From Corynebacterium tuberculostearicum (GTDB taxonomy: Bacteria > Actinomycetota > Actinomycetes > Mycobacteriales > Mycobacteriaceae), in contig NZ_CP073096.1 of assembly GCF_030503735.1 (NCBI RefSeq), positions 1,922,001-1,986,000 of the forward strand: DNA of 64,000 nucleotides, given 5' to 3'. The notes under the pieces were generated by a model. That model was not told where the DNA came from, searched no databases, and saw nothing but the letters and a program-made list of their open reading frames with translations. A program made the translations under genes and the position numbers. How positions within the stretch are numbered: position 1 is the stretch's first letter; the number at the start of each line of letters is the position of its first letter. Shown piece by piece: positions 41,673-51,254 of the stretch.

Positions 41673-43109
41673 GTGAATTTTCAGGACACTCAGCTAATTG
41701 GCGTTCTTGCCCGCGCGGAATCCACCGTCTCGTCCCTCAGTGACCTGCTGGGCGGTCTGGTGGAGAAATTCGTCGCACGCGGCTACTCGCTTTACCTTGT
41801 GGGCGGCTCTGTGCGCGATGCGCTTTTGGACCGTTTGGGAAATGACCTGGACTTTACTACCCCGGCCCGGCCTGAGGTGGTTAAGGAAATCCTAGATGAG
41901 TGGGCCGAAACCGTGTGGGATACCGGCATCGACTTCGGTACCGTCTCCGCGGCGTATAAGGGTCAGCAGATCGAGATCACCACTTTCCGCTCCGATTCTT
42001 ATGATGGCCAGTCCCGCAACCCTGAGGTGGTGTATGGCGATACCTTGGAGGGCGACCTCGTGCGGCGTGACTTCAAGGTCAATGCGATGGCCATAGAGCT
42101 GCTTGCCGACGCCACCTTTAAGTTCCACGATCCCCTCCACGGCCTTCAGGATGTGGCTGACCGAGTACTCGATACCCCGGATAAGCCGGAAATCTCCTTC
42201 CACGATGATCCCCTCCGCATGCTGCGCGCGGCACGTTTTGCTTCCCAGCTGGAATTTCGCGTGGCCGATCGCGTGGTGGATGCCATGCGGGATATGGCTG
42301 GCGAAATCCAGCGCATCACCGTGGAGCGAGTGCAGGTGGAACTGGATAAGCTCATCTGCGGCACTGCCCCGTGGGATGGCATTGAACTGCTGGTCTCTAC
42401 CGGCATCGCGGACTACATCTTCCCGGAGATCCCCGCGTTGCGCATGACCGCGGACGAACACGCGCAGCACAAGGACGTTTATGCCCACTCACTGAAGGTG
42501 CTCAGCCAAGCCATGGACCAGGAAGAAGATGGTCCGGACCTCGTCCTGCGCTGGGCGGCGCTACTACACGATATTGGCAAGCCGGACACCTTTGACAACA
42601 CCGATGGCAAGGTTTCCTTCCACCACCACGAGGTGGTGGGCGCCAAGCTCGCCCGCAAGCGACTGCGGAAGTTGAAGTACCCCAAAGCCACCACGGAGGC
42701 CATCGGTCAGCTGGTCTATTTGCATATGCGCTTCCACGGGTTTGGGGAAAATCAGTGGACGGATTCTGCCGTGCGCCGCTATGTCACTGATGCCGGCGAT
42801 CTCCTTCCCCGATTGCACAAGCTGGTGCGCGCCGATTGCACCACCCGCAATGCGAAAAAGGCTCGCCGCCTCCAGCGCACCTACGATCAGCTCGAGGAGC
42901 GTATCGAAGAGATCGGCCGCAAGGAGGACCTAGCCCGCGTGCGCCCGGACCTCGATGGCAATGAGATCATGGAAATCCTAGGTCTTAAGCCCGGCCCCGA
43001 GGTGGGCCAGGCATGGTCTTATCTCAAGGAGTTGCGTCTGGAGCATGGACCCCTCGAGCGCGAGGAAGCGATTGCGAAGTTGCGCGAGTGGTGGGATTCT
43101 AAACAGTGA
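41673..43109 (+). CDS. pcnA: CCA tRNA nucleotidyltransferase
   Basis: A 478-residue class II nucleotidyltransferase with the GG-x-VRD and DLDFTT catalytic motifs ([22 protein letters not shown]), [10 protein letters not shown], and a C-terminal HD domain (ALLHDIGKP). It adds or repairs the 3' CCA end of tRNAs. The GTG at 41673 is chosen because upstream sequence in frame is Arg-rich antisense of the NUDIX gene. It overlaps yqgE. Confidence 0.95.
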   Translation: MNFQDTQLIGVLARAESTVSSLSDLLGGLVEKFVARGYSLYLVGGSVRDALLDRLGNDLDFTTPARPEVVKEILDEWAETVWDTGIDFGTVSAAYKGQQIEITTFRSDSYDGQSRNPEVVYGDTLEGDLVRRDFKVNAMAIELLADATFKFHDPLHGLQDVADRVLDTPDKPEISFHDDPLRMLRAARFASQLEFRVADRVVDAMRDMAGEIQRITVERVQVELDKLICGTAPWDGIELLVSTGIADYIFPEIPALRMTADEHAQHKDVYAHSLKVLSQAMDQEEDGPDLVLRWAALLHDIGKPDTFDNTDGKVSFHHHEVVGAKLARKRLRKLKYPKATTEAIGQLVYLHMRFHGFGENQWTDSAVRRYVTDAGDLLPRLHKLVRADCTTRNAKKARRLQRTYDQLEERIEEIGRKEDLARVRPDLDGNEIMEILGLKPGPEVGQAWSYLKELRLEHGPLEREEAIAKLREWWDSKQ

Positions 43110-43705
43110 TGTTTGCCGATAGATTATTCAACGCCCTCGAGCGCAATGACCCTGCCCCCGGCCAGCTGCTCATCGCTGCTCCGGGGATGCTATCGCCGGA
43201 ATTCGCCCGTTCCGTCATCCTCGTCATCGAGCACAATGACATGATGACCTTCGGCGTGGACCTGACCAAGCGTTCCGAGGTGGCCATATTCAATGTGCTG
43301 CCGGAATGGCTTCCAGTCGTAGCTAAGCCGCAAGCGCTATATATTGGTGGTCCGCTTAATCAGCAATCCGTGGTGGGGCTCGCGCAGACCAAACAGGGCG
43401 TAGATCCGGAAAAGCACAATCGCCTCACCCGCCTTGCTCCACGTCTGGCTCATGTGGATCTGCGCGCGGAGCCGGGAGACATCGAACCACTGGTTTCCGG
43501 TATGCGTATGTTTGCCGGCTATGCCGAGTGGGGCCCGGGCCAGCTAGAAGAGGAAATCGAGGCCGGCGAATGGTTCGTCTCGCCCGCTTTGGCTCAAGAC
43601 GTCATTACTCCGGGCCCAGCCGATCTTTGGGCCGACGTTATGAAGCGTCAACCTATGCCGCTGCCGCTTTACTCCACTTACCCGGTCAACGTGGAAGACA
43701 ATTAA
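43106..43705 (+). CDS. YqgE/AlgH family protein
   Basis: A 199-residue UPF0301/YqgE protein (GQLLIAAPGMLSPEFARSVILVIEHND, YIGGPLNQQSVVGLAQ, FAGYAEWGPGQLEEEI). The function is not established in the family. The GTG at 43106 and the ATG at 43109 are adjacent in frame, and both overlap the pcnA stop, so translation is coupled. Confidence 0.92.
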   Translation: MMFADRLFNALERNDPAPGQLLIAAPGMLSPEFARSVILVIEHNDMMTFGVDLTKRSEVAIFNVLPEWLPVVAKPQALYIGGPLNQQSVVGLAQTKQGVDPEKHNRLTRLAPRLAHVDLRAEPGDIEPLVSGMRMFAGYAEWGPGQLEEEIEAGEWFVSPALAQDVITPGPADLWADVMKRQPMPLPLYSTYPVNVEDN

Positions 43706-43744
43706 TTCCTATCGCGCTGCAGGCGGTGGGCTAAACTAGCCCGC

Positions 43745-44503
43745 ATGCGCGCGGATATTTCTCAAGGATTACGGGATACATGGGCCGCCGCTATCGGCCT
43801 TATTCCCCTCGGCCTAGCCTTCGGCCTGCTCATGGTCCAATCCGGCTTCAGCTGGTGGTGGACACCGATTTTCTCCATCGTCATCTACGCCGGCTCCATG
43901 GAATTCTTGGCCATTTCCATGGTCACTGGTGGAGCTACCGCCCTTACCTCGTTGGTTACCGGTTTCATGGTGAACTTTCGCCATATTTTCTATGGTCTTA
44001 CCTTCCGCCGGCATCGCATTTACTCACGGGTGGGCAGGGCTTATTCCACTTATGCGCTTACCGACGAAACCTATGCCATCGTCTCCTCTCTCCCCACCGA
44101 TGACCGACCGAGCGGAACGCGCATCCTCACCATCCAAATCTTTTGCCAAGCTCTGTGGGTAGGAGGCGGCATCGTTGGTGCCCTTGCCGGTCGGGTAATC
44201 CCTTCTTCCATACAGGGCATGGAATTCGCGCTCGTGGCGCTCTTTGTTGTTTTGGCAATGGATTCTTTCCGCAATAATCAGGATTACTCTCTGCCGTTAA
44301 GCGCGGCGGTCTTGGGCATTTTTGCTGCCGCCTTCGCCCCAGGGCAACTCCTCATGGCGGCGCTTAGCGCCTACTTCTTATTGCTAATTGTCCGCTACCT
44401 GTCCCCGCGCGTCGACACCTTCCTCAGTCTGCGCCGATCCGTGCACCGTGCGAATTCCAAGGAGTGCCGCTCATGCCCGCTGGAGTATCACTCGCTACCA
44501 TAG
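43745..44503 (+). CDS. brnF: AzlC-family branched-chain amino acid exporter subunit
   Basis: A 252-residue membrane protein of the AzlC family (GLIPLGLAFGLLMVQSGF, AGSMEFLAISMVTGG, NFRHIFYGLTF). With the small AzlD subunit it exports branched-chain amino acids and methionine, as BrnFE does in C. glutamicum. The C-terminus has a short extension overlapping the start of the next gene. The symbol is given by family; specificity is not shown. Confidence 0.88.
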   Translation: MRADISQGLRDTWAAAIGLIPLGLAFGLLMVQSGFSWWWTPIFSIVIYAGSMEFLAISMVTGGATALTSLVTGFMVNFRHIFYGLTFRRHRIYSRVGRAYSTYALTDETYAIVSSLPTDDRPSGTRILTIQIFCQALWVGGGIVGALAGRVIPSSIQGMEFALVALFVVLAMDSFRNNQDYSLPLSAAVLGIFAAAFAPGQLLMAALSAYFLLLIVRYLSPRVDTFLSLRRSVHRANSKECRSCPLEYHSLP

Positions 44504-44805
44504 CCACGGTACTGGTCCCCGTTGGGCTTATCACCGTTGTGTTGCGTCAGCTTCCCTTTTCCTTTGTGAAATGGATGAAGGACAGCGAGTTCTTCTCATT
44601 GCTCGGTTTGATGATGCCAGTGGGTGTCATGACGATCTTGGTGGTCTATACCGTTCACGGGCAGGCCGGCGACCCCGGTGGCATCTGGGCGGCTTTACTC
44701 GGCGTGCTCGCTACCTTTTTACTCCACCTGTGGAAGCGCGAGTCAGCGCTGTCTATCTTTGGCGGGACCGCCTTCTACATGCTCCTGGTCAACGTAGTCT
44801 TTTAG
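44473..44805 (+). CDS. brnE: AzlD-family exporter subunit
   Basis: A 110-residue protein with four hydrophobic segments, matching AzlD/BrnE (LPFSFVKWMKDSEFFSLLGLMMPVGVM). The ATG at 44473 stands 9 bases after AAGGAG; the upstream GTG at 44464 touches that site and is less likely. It overlaps the AzlC gene by about 30 bases. The two form one exporter in the cytoplasmic membrane. Confidence 0.9.
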   Translation: MPAGVSLATIATVLVPVGLITVVLRQLPFSFVKWMKDSEFFSLLGLMMPVGVMTILVVYTVHGQAGDPGGIWAALLGVLATFLLHLWKRESALSIFGGTAFYMLLVNVVF

Positions 44806-44817
44806 TCTCCGCAGTTC

Positions 44818-45126
44818 CTATAGCCCGAACTTGGCGGTGGCTTCGGACCAGAGGGCGTCGAACCGAGACTGGTCTACGTACTGCGCGCTAATGTCTGGGA
44901 AGTCATCATAAGTGTCTGGGTGTGAAACGACTTCTTGCGGCTGATCAACGTTTCCCGTGGAACTATGTGGCGTTGCCACTCCGACGATGGCATCCGATGG
45001 ATCCAGGGCAATCATGCGCACCATGCGACAGCTGCGGGCATCTTGTTCTTCCATTTCCGCCATATGGATCGCAGAGCCTACCCCTGGCACATTCAGTTCG
45101 GTCCGTACGTATAGGTAATTCGTCAT
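44818..45126 (-). CDS. Unknown 102-residue protein
   Basis: The pattern, with an N-terminal YLYVRTEL strand and a C-terminal HPDTYDDFPDISAQYVDQSRFDALWSEA, resembles the small DUF6881-type proteins; I am not certain. It is acidic and soluble. It lies tail-to-tail with the exporter genes and directly downstream of nothing on its strand except the SBF-like gene, 16 bases away. Confidence 0.6.
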   Translation of the reverse strand: MTNYLYVRTELNVPGVGSAIHMAEMEEQDARSCRMVRMIALDPSDAIVGVATPHSSTGNVDQPQEVVSHPDTYDDFPDISAQYVDQSRFDALWSEATAKFGL

Positions 45127-45141
45127 GGCACCTAAGTGTAG

Positions 45142-46107
45142 CTACGGCGTGGAGTGCTGGGCGTACCGGGCCGCTAGCCATGAGCACATCATCAGTTGGA
45201 CTTGGTGGTAAATCATCAACGGAAGGACTAGTAGGCCAAGGGGCGCTCCACCAGAGGTAAAAATGACCGAGGCCATCGGGAGTCCAGTGGCCAAAGACTT
45301 CTTTGAGCCACAAAATTCAATCGCGATAATATCTGCGCGGCTAAATCCTAGCTTTTGGCTGACCTTTCTAGTCAGCCACAGCATAAATGCGACGAAAGCT
45401 GCCGCGAACCCTACGAGGAAAGGTAATTCCCACATGGAGATGGACGCCCAAATTCCGTCCACTATCCCTTTGGAGAAGGCGGAATAAACCACCATCGCAA
45501 TGGATCCGCGGTCTACTACCTTGGTGGCCTTGCTTTGGGCGATTCTTCCTATCCAACGCCGAGTGAGCTGTCCCAGAACGAAGGGAGCCAACAGCAACAG
45601 GGCGATTTCTCCAAATACGGAAGTATCGATGTGGATCCCTCCCCCGGTCCCCATCAGGAGCATCACGAGAAGTGGCGTGACGATGACGCCCACCAGGTTG
45701 GAGGAAGAGGCTGAGATTATCGCACCGGCCACGTTTCCCTTCGCAATCGAAGTAAAGGCAACCGAGGATTGCACTGTGGAAGGAACTAACGTGAGAAATA
45801 AAATTCCTAGGTACATGTCGTGCGACACGACTGCAGTAAGCGGGCGCAGCGCGATACCAATGAGCGGATAGACCACGAAGGTGAATGCCAGGATGGTCAG
45901 GTGCAGGCGCCAGTGCTTTAGTCCATTGAGGGCCTCTTGAGTGGACAGCCTAGCTCCATAAAGAAAGAAGAGTATCGCAATCGCTACGTTCGTCAGTTTG
46001 CCGAATATCTCGGCAAAGCTCCCCCTAGCCGGTGCGAGAACCGCAATGATGACTGCGAGAATGATGAGGACGATGAGCGGGTCGGGCTTTTTTAGGCGCT
46101 GCAGCAT
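45142..46107 (-). CDS. SBF-like CPA transporter (BASS superfamily)
   Basis: A 321-residue protein with about ten membrane helices, of the SBF-like/DUF4137 type (FFLYGARLSTQEAL, VPSTVQSSVAFTSIAKGN, GSKKSLATGLPMASVIF). Relatives carry bile acids or other organic anions with sodium; the substrate here is unknown. The ATG at 46107 is preferred because a TACACT -10 element ends six bases ahead of it, implying a leaderless mRNA; the frame continues further upstream without character. Confidence 0.88.
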   Translation of the reverse strand: MLQRLKKPDPLIVLIILAVIIAVLAPARGSFAEIFGKLTNVAIAILFFLYGARLSTQEALNGLKHWRLHLTILAFTFVVYPLIGIALRPLTAVVSHDMYLGILFLTLVPSTVQSSVAFTSIAKGNVAGAIISASSSNLVGVIVTPLLVMLLMGTGGGIHIDTSVFGEIALLLLAPFVLGQLTRRWIGRIAQSKATKVVDRGSIAMVVYSAFSKGIVDGIWASISMWELPFLVGFAAAFVAFMLWLTRKVSQKLGFSRADIIAIEFCGSKKSLATGLPMASVIFTSGGAPLGLLVLPLMIYHQVQLMMCSWLAARYAQHSTP

Positions 46108-46175
46108 GCTAAGAGTGTAGACCCGTCCCCGCCCCACCCGCATGAAAAACGCGGCGCGCACAATGTAATGGCCTG

Positions 46176-46189
46176 GTTTCACGTGAAAC
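46176..46189. promoter_or_regulatory. parS site 1
   Basis: GTTTCACGTGAAAC, the perfect 14-base core of the ParB-binding palindrome, in the gap between the SBF-like gene and the Rieske gene. Confidence 0.95.
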
Positions 46190-46204
46190 TAAGCCGGGGA
46201 GCGT

Positions 46205-46570
46205 TTAGGTGGTAGTGACGTTCGAACCGTCTTGTTGTACTTCGTATTCCTCCAACGGGTCACGGCCAGGGCCGGAGATGACGCTCCCATCGCTGAGGTC
46301 ATAGGACGTGTTATGCGCAGTGCAGGTCGCTGTCATGCCTTCAATCTCGGTGATCGGATTGCGTTGGTGGGGGCATGTTTGGGAATAGGCCTTAAACTCC
46401 CCTTCTTTAGGCTGGGTAAAGATAACTCCATCCACAATCTTTGCAGAGCCGATCGGGATATCGGTTGCAGCGATCTCCGCTGACGGTGTTGAGCCGCAAG
46501 CCGCCGCGTAAACGCCTGCGAAAGTCGTAGCGGTTCCGAGCAAAAACATTCGGCGCGAGCACATAGTCAT
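46205..46570 (-). CDS. Rieske [2Fe-2S] lipoprotein
   Basis: A 121-residue exported protein. A twin-arginine-like start (SRRMFLLGTATTFAG) ends at a lipobox-like AAAC. The Rieske ligands are C-P-H in TCPHQRN and C-x2-H in TCTAHNTS, followed by DGSVISGPG. It should sit as a lipoprotein outside the membrane carrying a 2Fe-2S cluster. The redox partner is unknown; such short Rieske proteins are common in actinobacteria. Confidence 0.9.
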   Translation of the reverse strand: MTMCSRRMFLLGTATTFAGVYAAACGSTPSAEIAATDIPIGSAKIVDGVIFTQPKEGEFKAYSQTCPHQRNPITEIEGMTATCTAHNTSYDLSDGSVISGPGRDPLEEYEVQQDGSNVTTT

Positions 46571-46634
46571 GCCTCTACTCTAGCCCGCTGTGGCCCCCCA
46601 ATGTGAGCGAGTTATGGTTTCGTCCAAGGTCTGA

Positions 46635-46648
46635 GTTTCACGTGAAAC
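46635..46648. promoter_or_regulatory. parS site 2
   Basis: Perfect GTTTCACGTGAAAC in the gap between the Rieske gene and the 76-residue secreted protein. Confidence 0.95.
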
Positions 46649-46656
46649 ACAGTAGT

Positions 46657-46887
46657 TTAACCGGCCAGAAGCCCTGCCCATGTTTCGGGAGAACCGTTAG
46701 AAGTTGGAGTGAGTTCGTAGGTGCCGGAGTCGATGCCCAAGTCATTTACAATGCTGCGTGCGGATAGCTGCGTCTGCGCTTCAGCGACGTTAGAAACTTC
46801 CGCCTCGCCTTGCTCGGCAAAGGCACCAATGGCGAAGGTGGAGGCGGCGATGGCTGCGAGGGCGGTTCTTTTCTTCATGCGTTTCAT
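46657..46887 (-). CDS. Small secreted protein
   Basis: A 76-residue precursor with a clear signal peptide (KKRTALAAIAASTFAIGAFA) and a short mature part rich in Ser, Thr and Gly. No family was recognised. Its stop is only 9 bases from parS site 2. Confidence 0.6.
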   Translation of the reverse strand: MKRMKKRTALAAIAASTFAIGAFAEQGEAEVSNVAEAQTQLSARSIVNDLGIDSGTYELTPTSNGSPETWAGLLAG

Positions 46888-47217
46888 TGTGCCCTTATTG
46901 TCGGGCTGGGCGCGTTGAGAAATGGAATGTTCGGAAAGCTTTACGCAAGCTCTATCCTTATTCGCAGGAATTGCAATGGGGAGTTACGTCAATAATGAAT
47001 GAGAACAATCATTGCTGTGTTCAATCGAAAACCTAGAAGAGTTTATTGTTAGTGACTAAATACGGAGGACGGGGTTGTGCGTTTAATACCGTCACAGTGT
47101 CTAATATAAGGGTTCTTCCTAAGCAATGGAATCCGCCGACACAGCAGATAAAAATATCCCCCCTCCGGATGAAGATTGAAACTTCTCCGGAAGGGGTGAG
47201 TAGCGCAGTACTGTTTT
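46888..47217. other. Intergenic with terminator and dyad
   Basis: No gene was seen. AATGAGAACAATCATT (46998-47013) is a short dyad of unknown use, resembling metalloregulator boxes only loosely. A hairpin of CCCCCTCCGGA and TCCGGAAGGGG (47159-47196) followed on the minus strand by ATATTTTTA is the likely terminator of the SdpI-like gene. Confidence 0.55.
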
Positions 47218-47688
47218 CTACTTATCCGATTTACGCGCCGCGTGGCGGAGAGCGTTGACATCGACTTGGGGAGCGGCTGTCTCCCCAGCTGCTTCCCCAC
47301 CGCAGCCGTCGGACCCACAGTTGCAAGATTCCCCGCAACCTTCTTCATTAGCGTGCGCTTGTTCATAGAGGAAAGCGGCTCGCGACCCGAGGTTGGATCC
47401 GATAGATAGGGCAAGAACCGCTGCAACGAACGTCAGGGCTGGAATGAGCCACATCCACCCTTCAGCGCGCAGGGCGACTACCCCACCGAAAACCAGACAT
47501 ACTCCGCTGAGAATCCAAAATGGTCCAGCAATGCGATGGGCATTGTCCCATGCTTCGCGGGATCTGCGAATTTCTTGTAGACGCAGGCCAATGTAGCTAT
47601 TTCCGGGCAAGCGCCTAGTCGTAGCGAGGGTTCCCACTACGATGAGAAATACGGCGAGGACTAAAAATATGATTCCTACTGCGATCAT
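47218..47688 (-). CDS. SdpI-like membrane protein with Cys-rich tail
   Basis: A 156-residue protein with three or four helices and the SdpI-family motif LPGNSYIGLRLQEIRRSREAWDNAHRIAGP. The C-terminal cytosolic tail carries a cysteine cluster (CGESCNCGSDGCGG), an unusual addition that could bind metal. SdpI confers immunity to a peptide toxin in Bacillus; the role here is unknown. Confidence 0.8.
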   Translation of the reverse strand: MIAVGIIFLVLAVFLIVVGTLATTRRLPGNSYIGLRLQEIRRSREAWDNAHRIAGPFWILSGVCLVFGGVVALRAEGWMWLIPALTFVAAVLALSIGSNLGSRAAFLYEQAHANEEGCGESCNCGSDGCGGEAAGETAAPQVDVNALRHAARKSDK

Positions 47689-47881
47689 GTATTCAGTTTA
47701 ACCTTGTAGCGCCTAGATAGAAATTGCCTCTGGGGTGAATGTTCTGACTACGCGGTGTGTCAGGTAGTATGCCTTTAAGGTCGAGTGATAGATATTAGCC
47801 CGGCCGTTGCCACTGCACCGCTTTGTTTCGTCTCGGTAATTTTTCGCCCGAGGTGGGACGCTCAACATTGATTGTAAATAC

Positions 47882-49093
47882 ATGAATCTCAAGAAGCTCT
47901 CGGAATCTTTGTTATTCCGCATTATCGTCGCCATAGTCCTTGGCGTGGTGGTGAGCCAATTCGCGCCCGAGTGGTTTGGCCGGGTATTTGCCACCTTCAA
48001 TGGCCTGTTTAGCAACTTCCTCAATTTCTTTATTCCGGTATTAATTTTTGCGCTAATTGCCCCGTCGATTGCGGGTCTTGGACGCGGTGCCGGAAAGTGG
48101 TTGGGTGTGACTGCCGGCATTGCTTACGGCTCAACGACTATTGCCGGTCTTCTTGCCTACGTACTTGCGCACTGGCTTTACCCCACTATGCTGAGTGGCC
48201 AAAACTTGGTTACCAATGTCTCCGATATTGATGAGGGCGCGCTCTCTCCTTATTTTGAGGTAGAAATGGCGCCGCCGTTTGAGGTTATGACGGCCCTTTT
48301 GCTGTCGTTTTGCATCGGCGTAGCAATGACTACGGTGAAGTCTGACACTTTGTACGCCGTTACCAAGGAATTGGAGAATGTCGTAGTCAAGGTTATCTGG
48401 GGCTTCGTCGTGCCGATTCTTCCCTTCTATATCTTTGGCATGTTCCTAAGCTTGGGAATGAACGGTAATTTGGGCGATGTGCTTTCGGCCTTTGCTAAAG
48501 TACTGATCTTGGCCGTTGTCATGACCTTGGTTTACCTGGTGGTCCAGTACATCATCGCTGGTGCGATCACGGGTAAGAACCCCTTTAAGGCCCTGCGCAA
48601 CATGATGCCTGCGTACTTTACTGCCTTGGGCACCTCCTCCTCGGCTGCTACTATTCCCATTTCAGTGGAGTCCACGCTTAAGAATGGCATTTCAAGGCCC
48701 GTAGCTAACTTTGTCATCCCCCTGTGCGCAACCATTCACCTATCCGGCTCGATGATTAAGTTGACTCTCTACGCTTTCGCGATTGTCTATATGGCGAACC
48801 TAGATATCAGCACGAGCACCGGTTTGGGCTTCATTTTCTTGCTCGGCATCATGATGATCGCTGCTCCGGGTGTTCCTGGTGGTGCTGTGATGGTCGCAGC
48901 TGGCCTCCTGGCAGACATGATGGGCTTTGATGATGGCATGGTAGCGCTGATGATCGCTGCCTATATTGCCATCGACTCCGTCGGTACCGCAGCCAATGTC
49001 ACAGGCGACGGTGCTATCGCGATGATCCTCGATAAGTTCGTGGGCAATCGGGAGGACGCTACTAAGGAAGAATTAACGGACCCAACCGCCTAG
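47882..49093 (+). CDS. Dicarboxylate/amino acid:cation symporter
   Basis: A 403-residue DAACS-family carrier with eight helices and two hairpins. Key motifs are the serine-rich loop TSSSAATIP and the helix 7-8 region (GVPGGAVMVAA, SVGTAANVTGDG). The family includes glutamate, dicarboxylate and SstT-like serine/threonine carriers coupled to sodium or proton. It converges on the trp operon; a permease gene also borders trp in C. glutamicum, but this one is of a different family and its substrate is not known. Confidence 0.9.
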   Translation: MNLKKLSESLLFRIIVAIVLGVVVSQFAPEWFGRVFATFNGLFSNFLNFFIPVLIFALIAPSIAGLGRGAGKWLGVTAGIAYGSTTIAGLLAYVLAHWLYPTMLSGQNLVTNVSDIDEGALSPYFEVEMAPPFEVMTALLLSFCIGVAMTTVKSDTLYAVTKELENVVVKVIWGFVVPILPFYIFGMFLSLGMNGNLGDVLSAFAKVLILAVVMTLVYLVVQYIIAGAITGKNPFKALRNMMPAYFTALGTSSSAATIPISVESTLKNGISRPVANFVIPLCATIHLSGSMIKLTLYAFAIVYMANLDISTSTGLGFIFLLGIMMIAAPGVPGGAVMVAAGLLADMMGFDDGMVALMIAAYIAIDSVGTAANVTGDGAIAMILDKFVGNREDATKEELTDPTA

Positions 49094-49113
49094 GATCTTG
49101 TCTAAGCGAAACC

Positions 49114-49148
49114 CCTCGTCAGTACCGAGCATTTCAGCACTGACGAGG
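49114..49148. terminator. Bidirectional terminator, symporter and trp operon
   Basis: CCTCGTCAGT (49114-49123) pairs perfectly with ACTGACGAGG (49139-49148). It stands between the convergent symporter gene and trpA and can serve both. Confidence 0.8.
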
Positions 49149-49169
49149 AATTTGCTGTATTTGGGAGAA

Positions 49170-50036
49170 CTACTTTTGTGTGGCGGCTTTCATGCGGGAG
49201 ACGAATTCGGTGAGCTCTTCATGTAGTGTTGTTTCAGTATCTATGCGCCCAGGCGTTCCTTCGAGCGGTATTCCATCCGTATCTGTTTCACGTGAAACGC
49301 GTCGGTCAATTATTTTGGTAATGGCGGAGCCAGTAATGGCACCAGCCGCCCCAGCGGCGATGGCATCTTGAACATGGGTAGGCTCGGAGATGCCGAAGCC
49401 AAGGAGAACCGGTGGACCGTCGAAGCGCTGTATATTTGATACGACCTCTTCGAGACCGAGTGTCTCGGATTGCTTTTCGGTACCGGTTACGCCATCGCGG
49501 GATATTGCGTAAATATATCCCTGCGAACTTTTAGCGACACCTTTCAAGGTCTCCTCGGTGGCGCGTGCAGGGGCAATAAAGATGGGATCAATATCGGCCT
49601 TCTGTGCCGCCGCAATAAAGGGTGCGCCTTCGCGTACGGGGACGTCGGGAAGCAAGATGCTATCAGCACCGGCCTTTGCGAACTCCGCGTAGAAGCGGTC
49701 GAAGCCGCGAGTAAATGCGACGTTGCCGTAAATCAGCATGCCAATGGGTAGCTCCGGAAACTCGGTACGAATGGTGCTAATCAGCTCCAAAGAGCTGTCC
49801 ACCGTTGCACCGCCATCGAGCGCCCGGAGGTGAGAAGCCTGAATGGTCGGACCGTCGGCTACCGGATCTGAAAAGGGCACGCCCAGTTCGAGCGCGTCAG
49901 CGCCGGCCGCCACAACGGTACGCACAATTCTCAGTGAGTCCTCTGGCGTCGGGTCGCCCAACATGATGAAGGGTACAAACGCGCCTTCTCCTCTTTCGTG
50001 CAGGGAGCTAAATAGGTTTTCGTAACGGGTGCTCAC
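49170..50036 (-). CDS. trpA: Tryptophan synthase alpha chain
   Basis: A 288-residue TIM-barrel protein that cleaves indole-3-glycerol phosphate. ALELGVPFSDPVADGPTIQ carries the catalytic Asp region, and PPVLLGFGISEP the phosphate site. The GTG start overlaps the trpB stop (TAGTG). A parS palindrome lies in its 3' part, read as VSRET. Confidence 0.97.
   Translation of the reverse strand: MSTRYENLFSSLHERGEGAFVPFIMLGDPTPEDSLRIVRTVVAAGADALELGVPFSDPVADGPTIQASHLRALDGGATVDSSLELISTIRTEFPELPIGMLIYGNVAFTRGFDRFYAEFAKAGADSILLPDVPVREGAPFIAAAQKADIDPIFIAPARATEETLKGVAKSSQGYIYAISRDGVTGTEKQSETLGLEEVVSNIQRFDGPPVLLGFGISEPTHVQDAIAAGAAGAITGSAITKIIDRRVSRETDTDGIPLEGTPGRIDTETTLHEELTEFVSRMKAATQK
49285..49298. promoter_or_regulatory. 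parS site 3 (inside trpA)
   Basis: Perfect GTTTCACGTGAAAC within trpA, translated V-S-R-E-T near the C-terminus. Confidence 0.95.
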
Positions 50037-51241
50037 TAATTCTCCTCCTGCAGTTCCAGGTCAGGGTGGGTGTCAAGGGTATGGCGGACGTGGTCGATGT
50101 CCTTATCGCCGCGGCCGGAGAGGGAGACGAGGAAGGTGATGTCCTCGTCCTTATGTTTTAAGGCATAGGCTAACGCGTGCGAAGATTCGAGGGCGGGAAT
50201 AATGCCTTCCCTCTTAGAAAGAAGCTGGAATGCTTCTAGGGCTTCGGCGTCAGTAATGCCGACGTATGTGGCACGGCCGCTGGCGTGTAAATGGGCATGC
50301 TGCGGCCCTACGCCCGGGTAGTCCAAACCAGCGGAGATGGAATAGGATTCTTCCACTTGTCCATCCGCATTCCGCATAAGGTAGCTGCGGGCGCCGTGCA
50401 GGATGCCCACCGTTCCGTTATTGATGGTGGCACCATGCTTGCCGGAGTCCAGCCCTTCCCCACCGGGCTCAGCGCCGATAAGCTCCACGCCTTCCTCTGC
50501 GATGAAGTCCGCGAACATCCCGATCGGATTGGATCCGCCACCGACGCAAGCAACCACCACATCGGGTAGCCCTCCGGTGCGCTCCAGCATCTGTGCCTTG
50601 GCCTCTTCAGAGATGACCTTGTGGAATTCTCGGACGATGGTTGGGAATGGGTGCGGCCCGGCTGCGGTCCCGAGTAGGTAGTGGGACTCGTGAAAGGTAG
50701 CGGTCCAATCTCGGAGTGCTTCGTTCACCGCATCCTTGAGAGTTCCGGATCCAGTATCGACGGATACAACCTTCGCCCCCATCAATTCCATCCGGAATAC
50801 GTTTGGTTGTTGACGTGCTGCGTCTTTGGCGCCCATATACACCACGCACTCAAGTCCCAAAAGGGCGCAAGCGAGGGCGGTAGCGGTACCGTGCTGGCCC
50901 GCTCCGGTTTCCGCGATGATGCGGGTCTTTCCCATTCGCTTTGCTAGCAGCGCCTGACCGAGGACTTGATTGGTCTTATGCGCGCCGCCGTGGACAAGGT
51001 CTTCACGCTTGAGGAAGATGCGTGCCTTTCCGCCGAGGTTTCTCGCCTCCGTAATCGGTGTGGGGCGGCCAAGATAATCGCGCAATAACGTACTTAACTC
51101 TTCCTGGAAGGCTGGGTCGCTTTGTGCCTCAACAAAAGCATCTTCTAGTTGGTCTAGGGCTGGGATGAGGGATTCGGGGACGAATTGTCCACCGAACTCA
51201 CCGAAGTACGCTGGAAGGAGCGTTTCACGTGAAACGGTCAT
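50036..51241 (-). CDS. trpB: Tryptophan synthase beta chain
   Basis: A 401-residue PLP enzyme that joins indole and serine. The PLP lysine lies in GGAHKTNQ, and the phosphate loop is [10 protein letters not shown]. It forms the alpha2-beta2 complex with TrpA. Its fourth to eighth codons near the N-terminus are a parS site (MTVSRETLL). Confidence 0.98.
   Translation of the reverse strand: MTVSRETLLPAYFGEFGGQFVPESLIPALDQLEDAFVEAQSDPAFQEELSTLLRDYLGRPTPITEARNLGGKARIFLKREDLVHGGAHKTNQVLGQALLAKRMGKTRIIAETGAGQHGTATALACALLGLECVVYMGAKDAARQQPNVFRMELMGAKVVSVDTGSGTLKDAVNEALRDWTATFHESHYLLGTAAGPHPFPTIVREFHKVISEEAKAQMLERTGGLPDVVVACVGGGSNPIGMFADFIAEEGVELIGAEPGGEGLDSGKHGATINNGTVGILHGARSYLMRNADGQVEESYSISAGLDYPGVGPQHAHLHASGRATYVGITDAEALEAFQLLSKREGIIPALESSHALAYALKHKDEDITFLVSLSGRGDKDIDHVRHTLDTHPDLELQEEN
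51222..51235. promoter_or_regulatory. parS site 4 (5' end of trpB)
   Basis: Perfect GTTTCACGTGAAAC immediately after the trpB start codon, translated V-S-R-E-T. Its position next to the ribosome site means ParB loading there could affect the junction of trpCF and trpB. Confidence 0.95.
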
Positions 51242-51254
51242 GGTTCTGTTCTTT

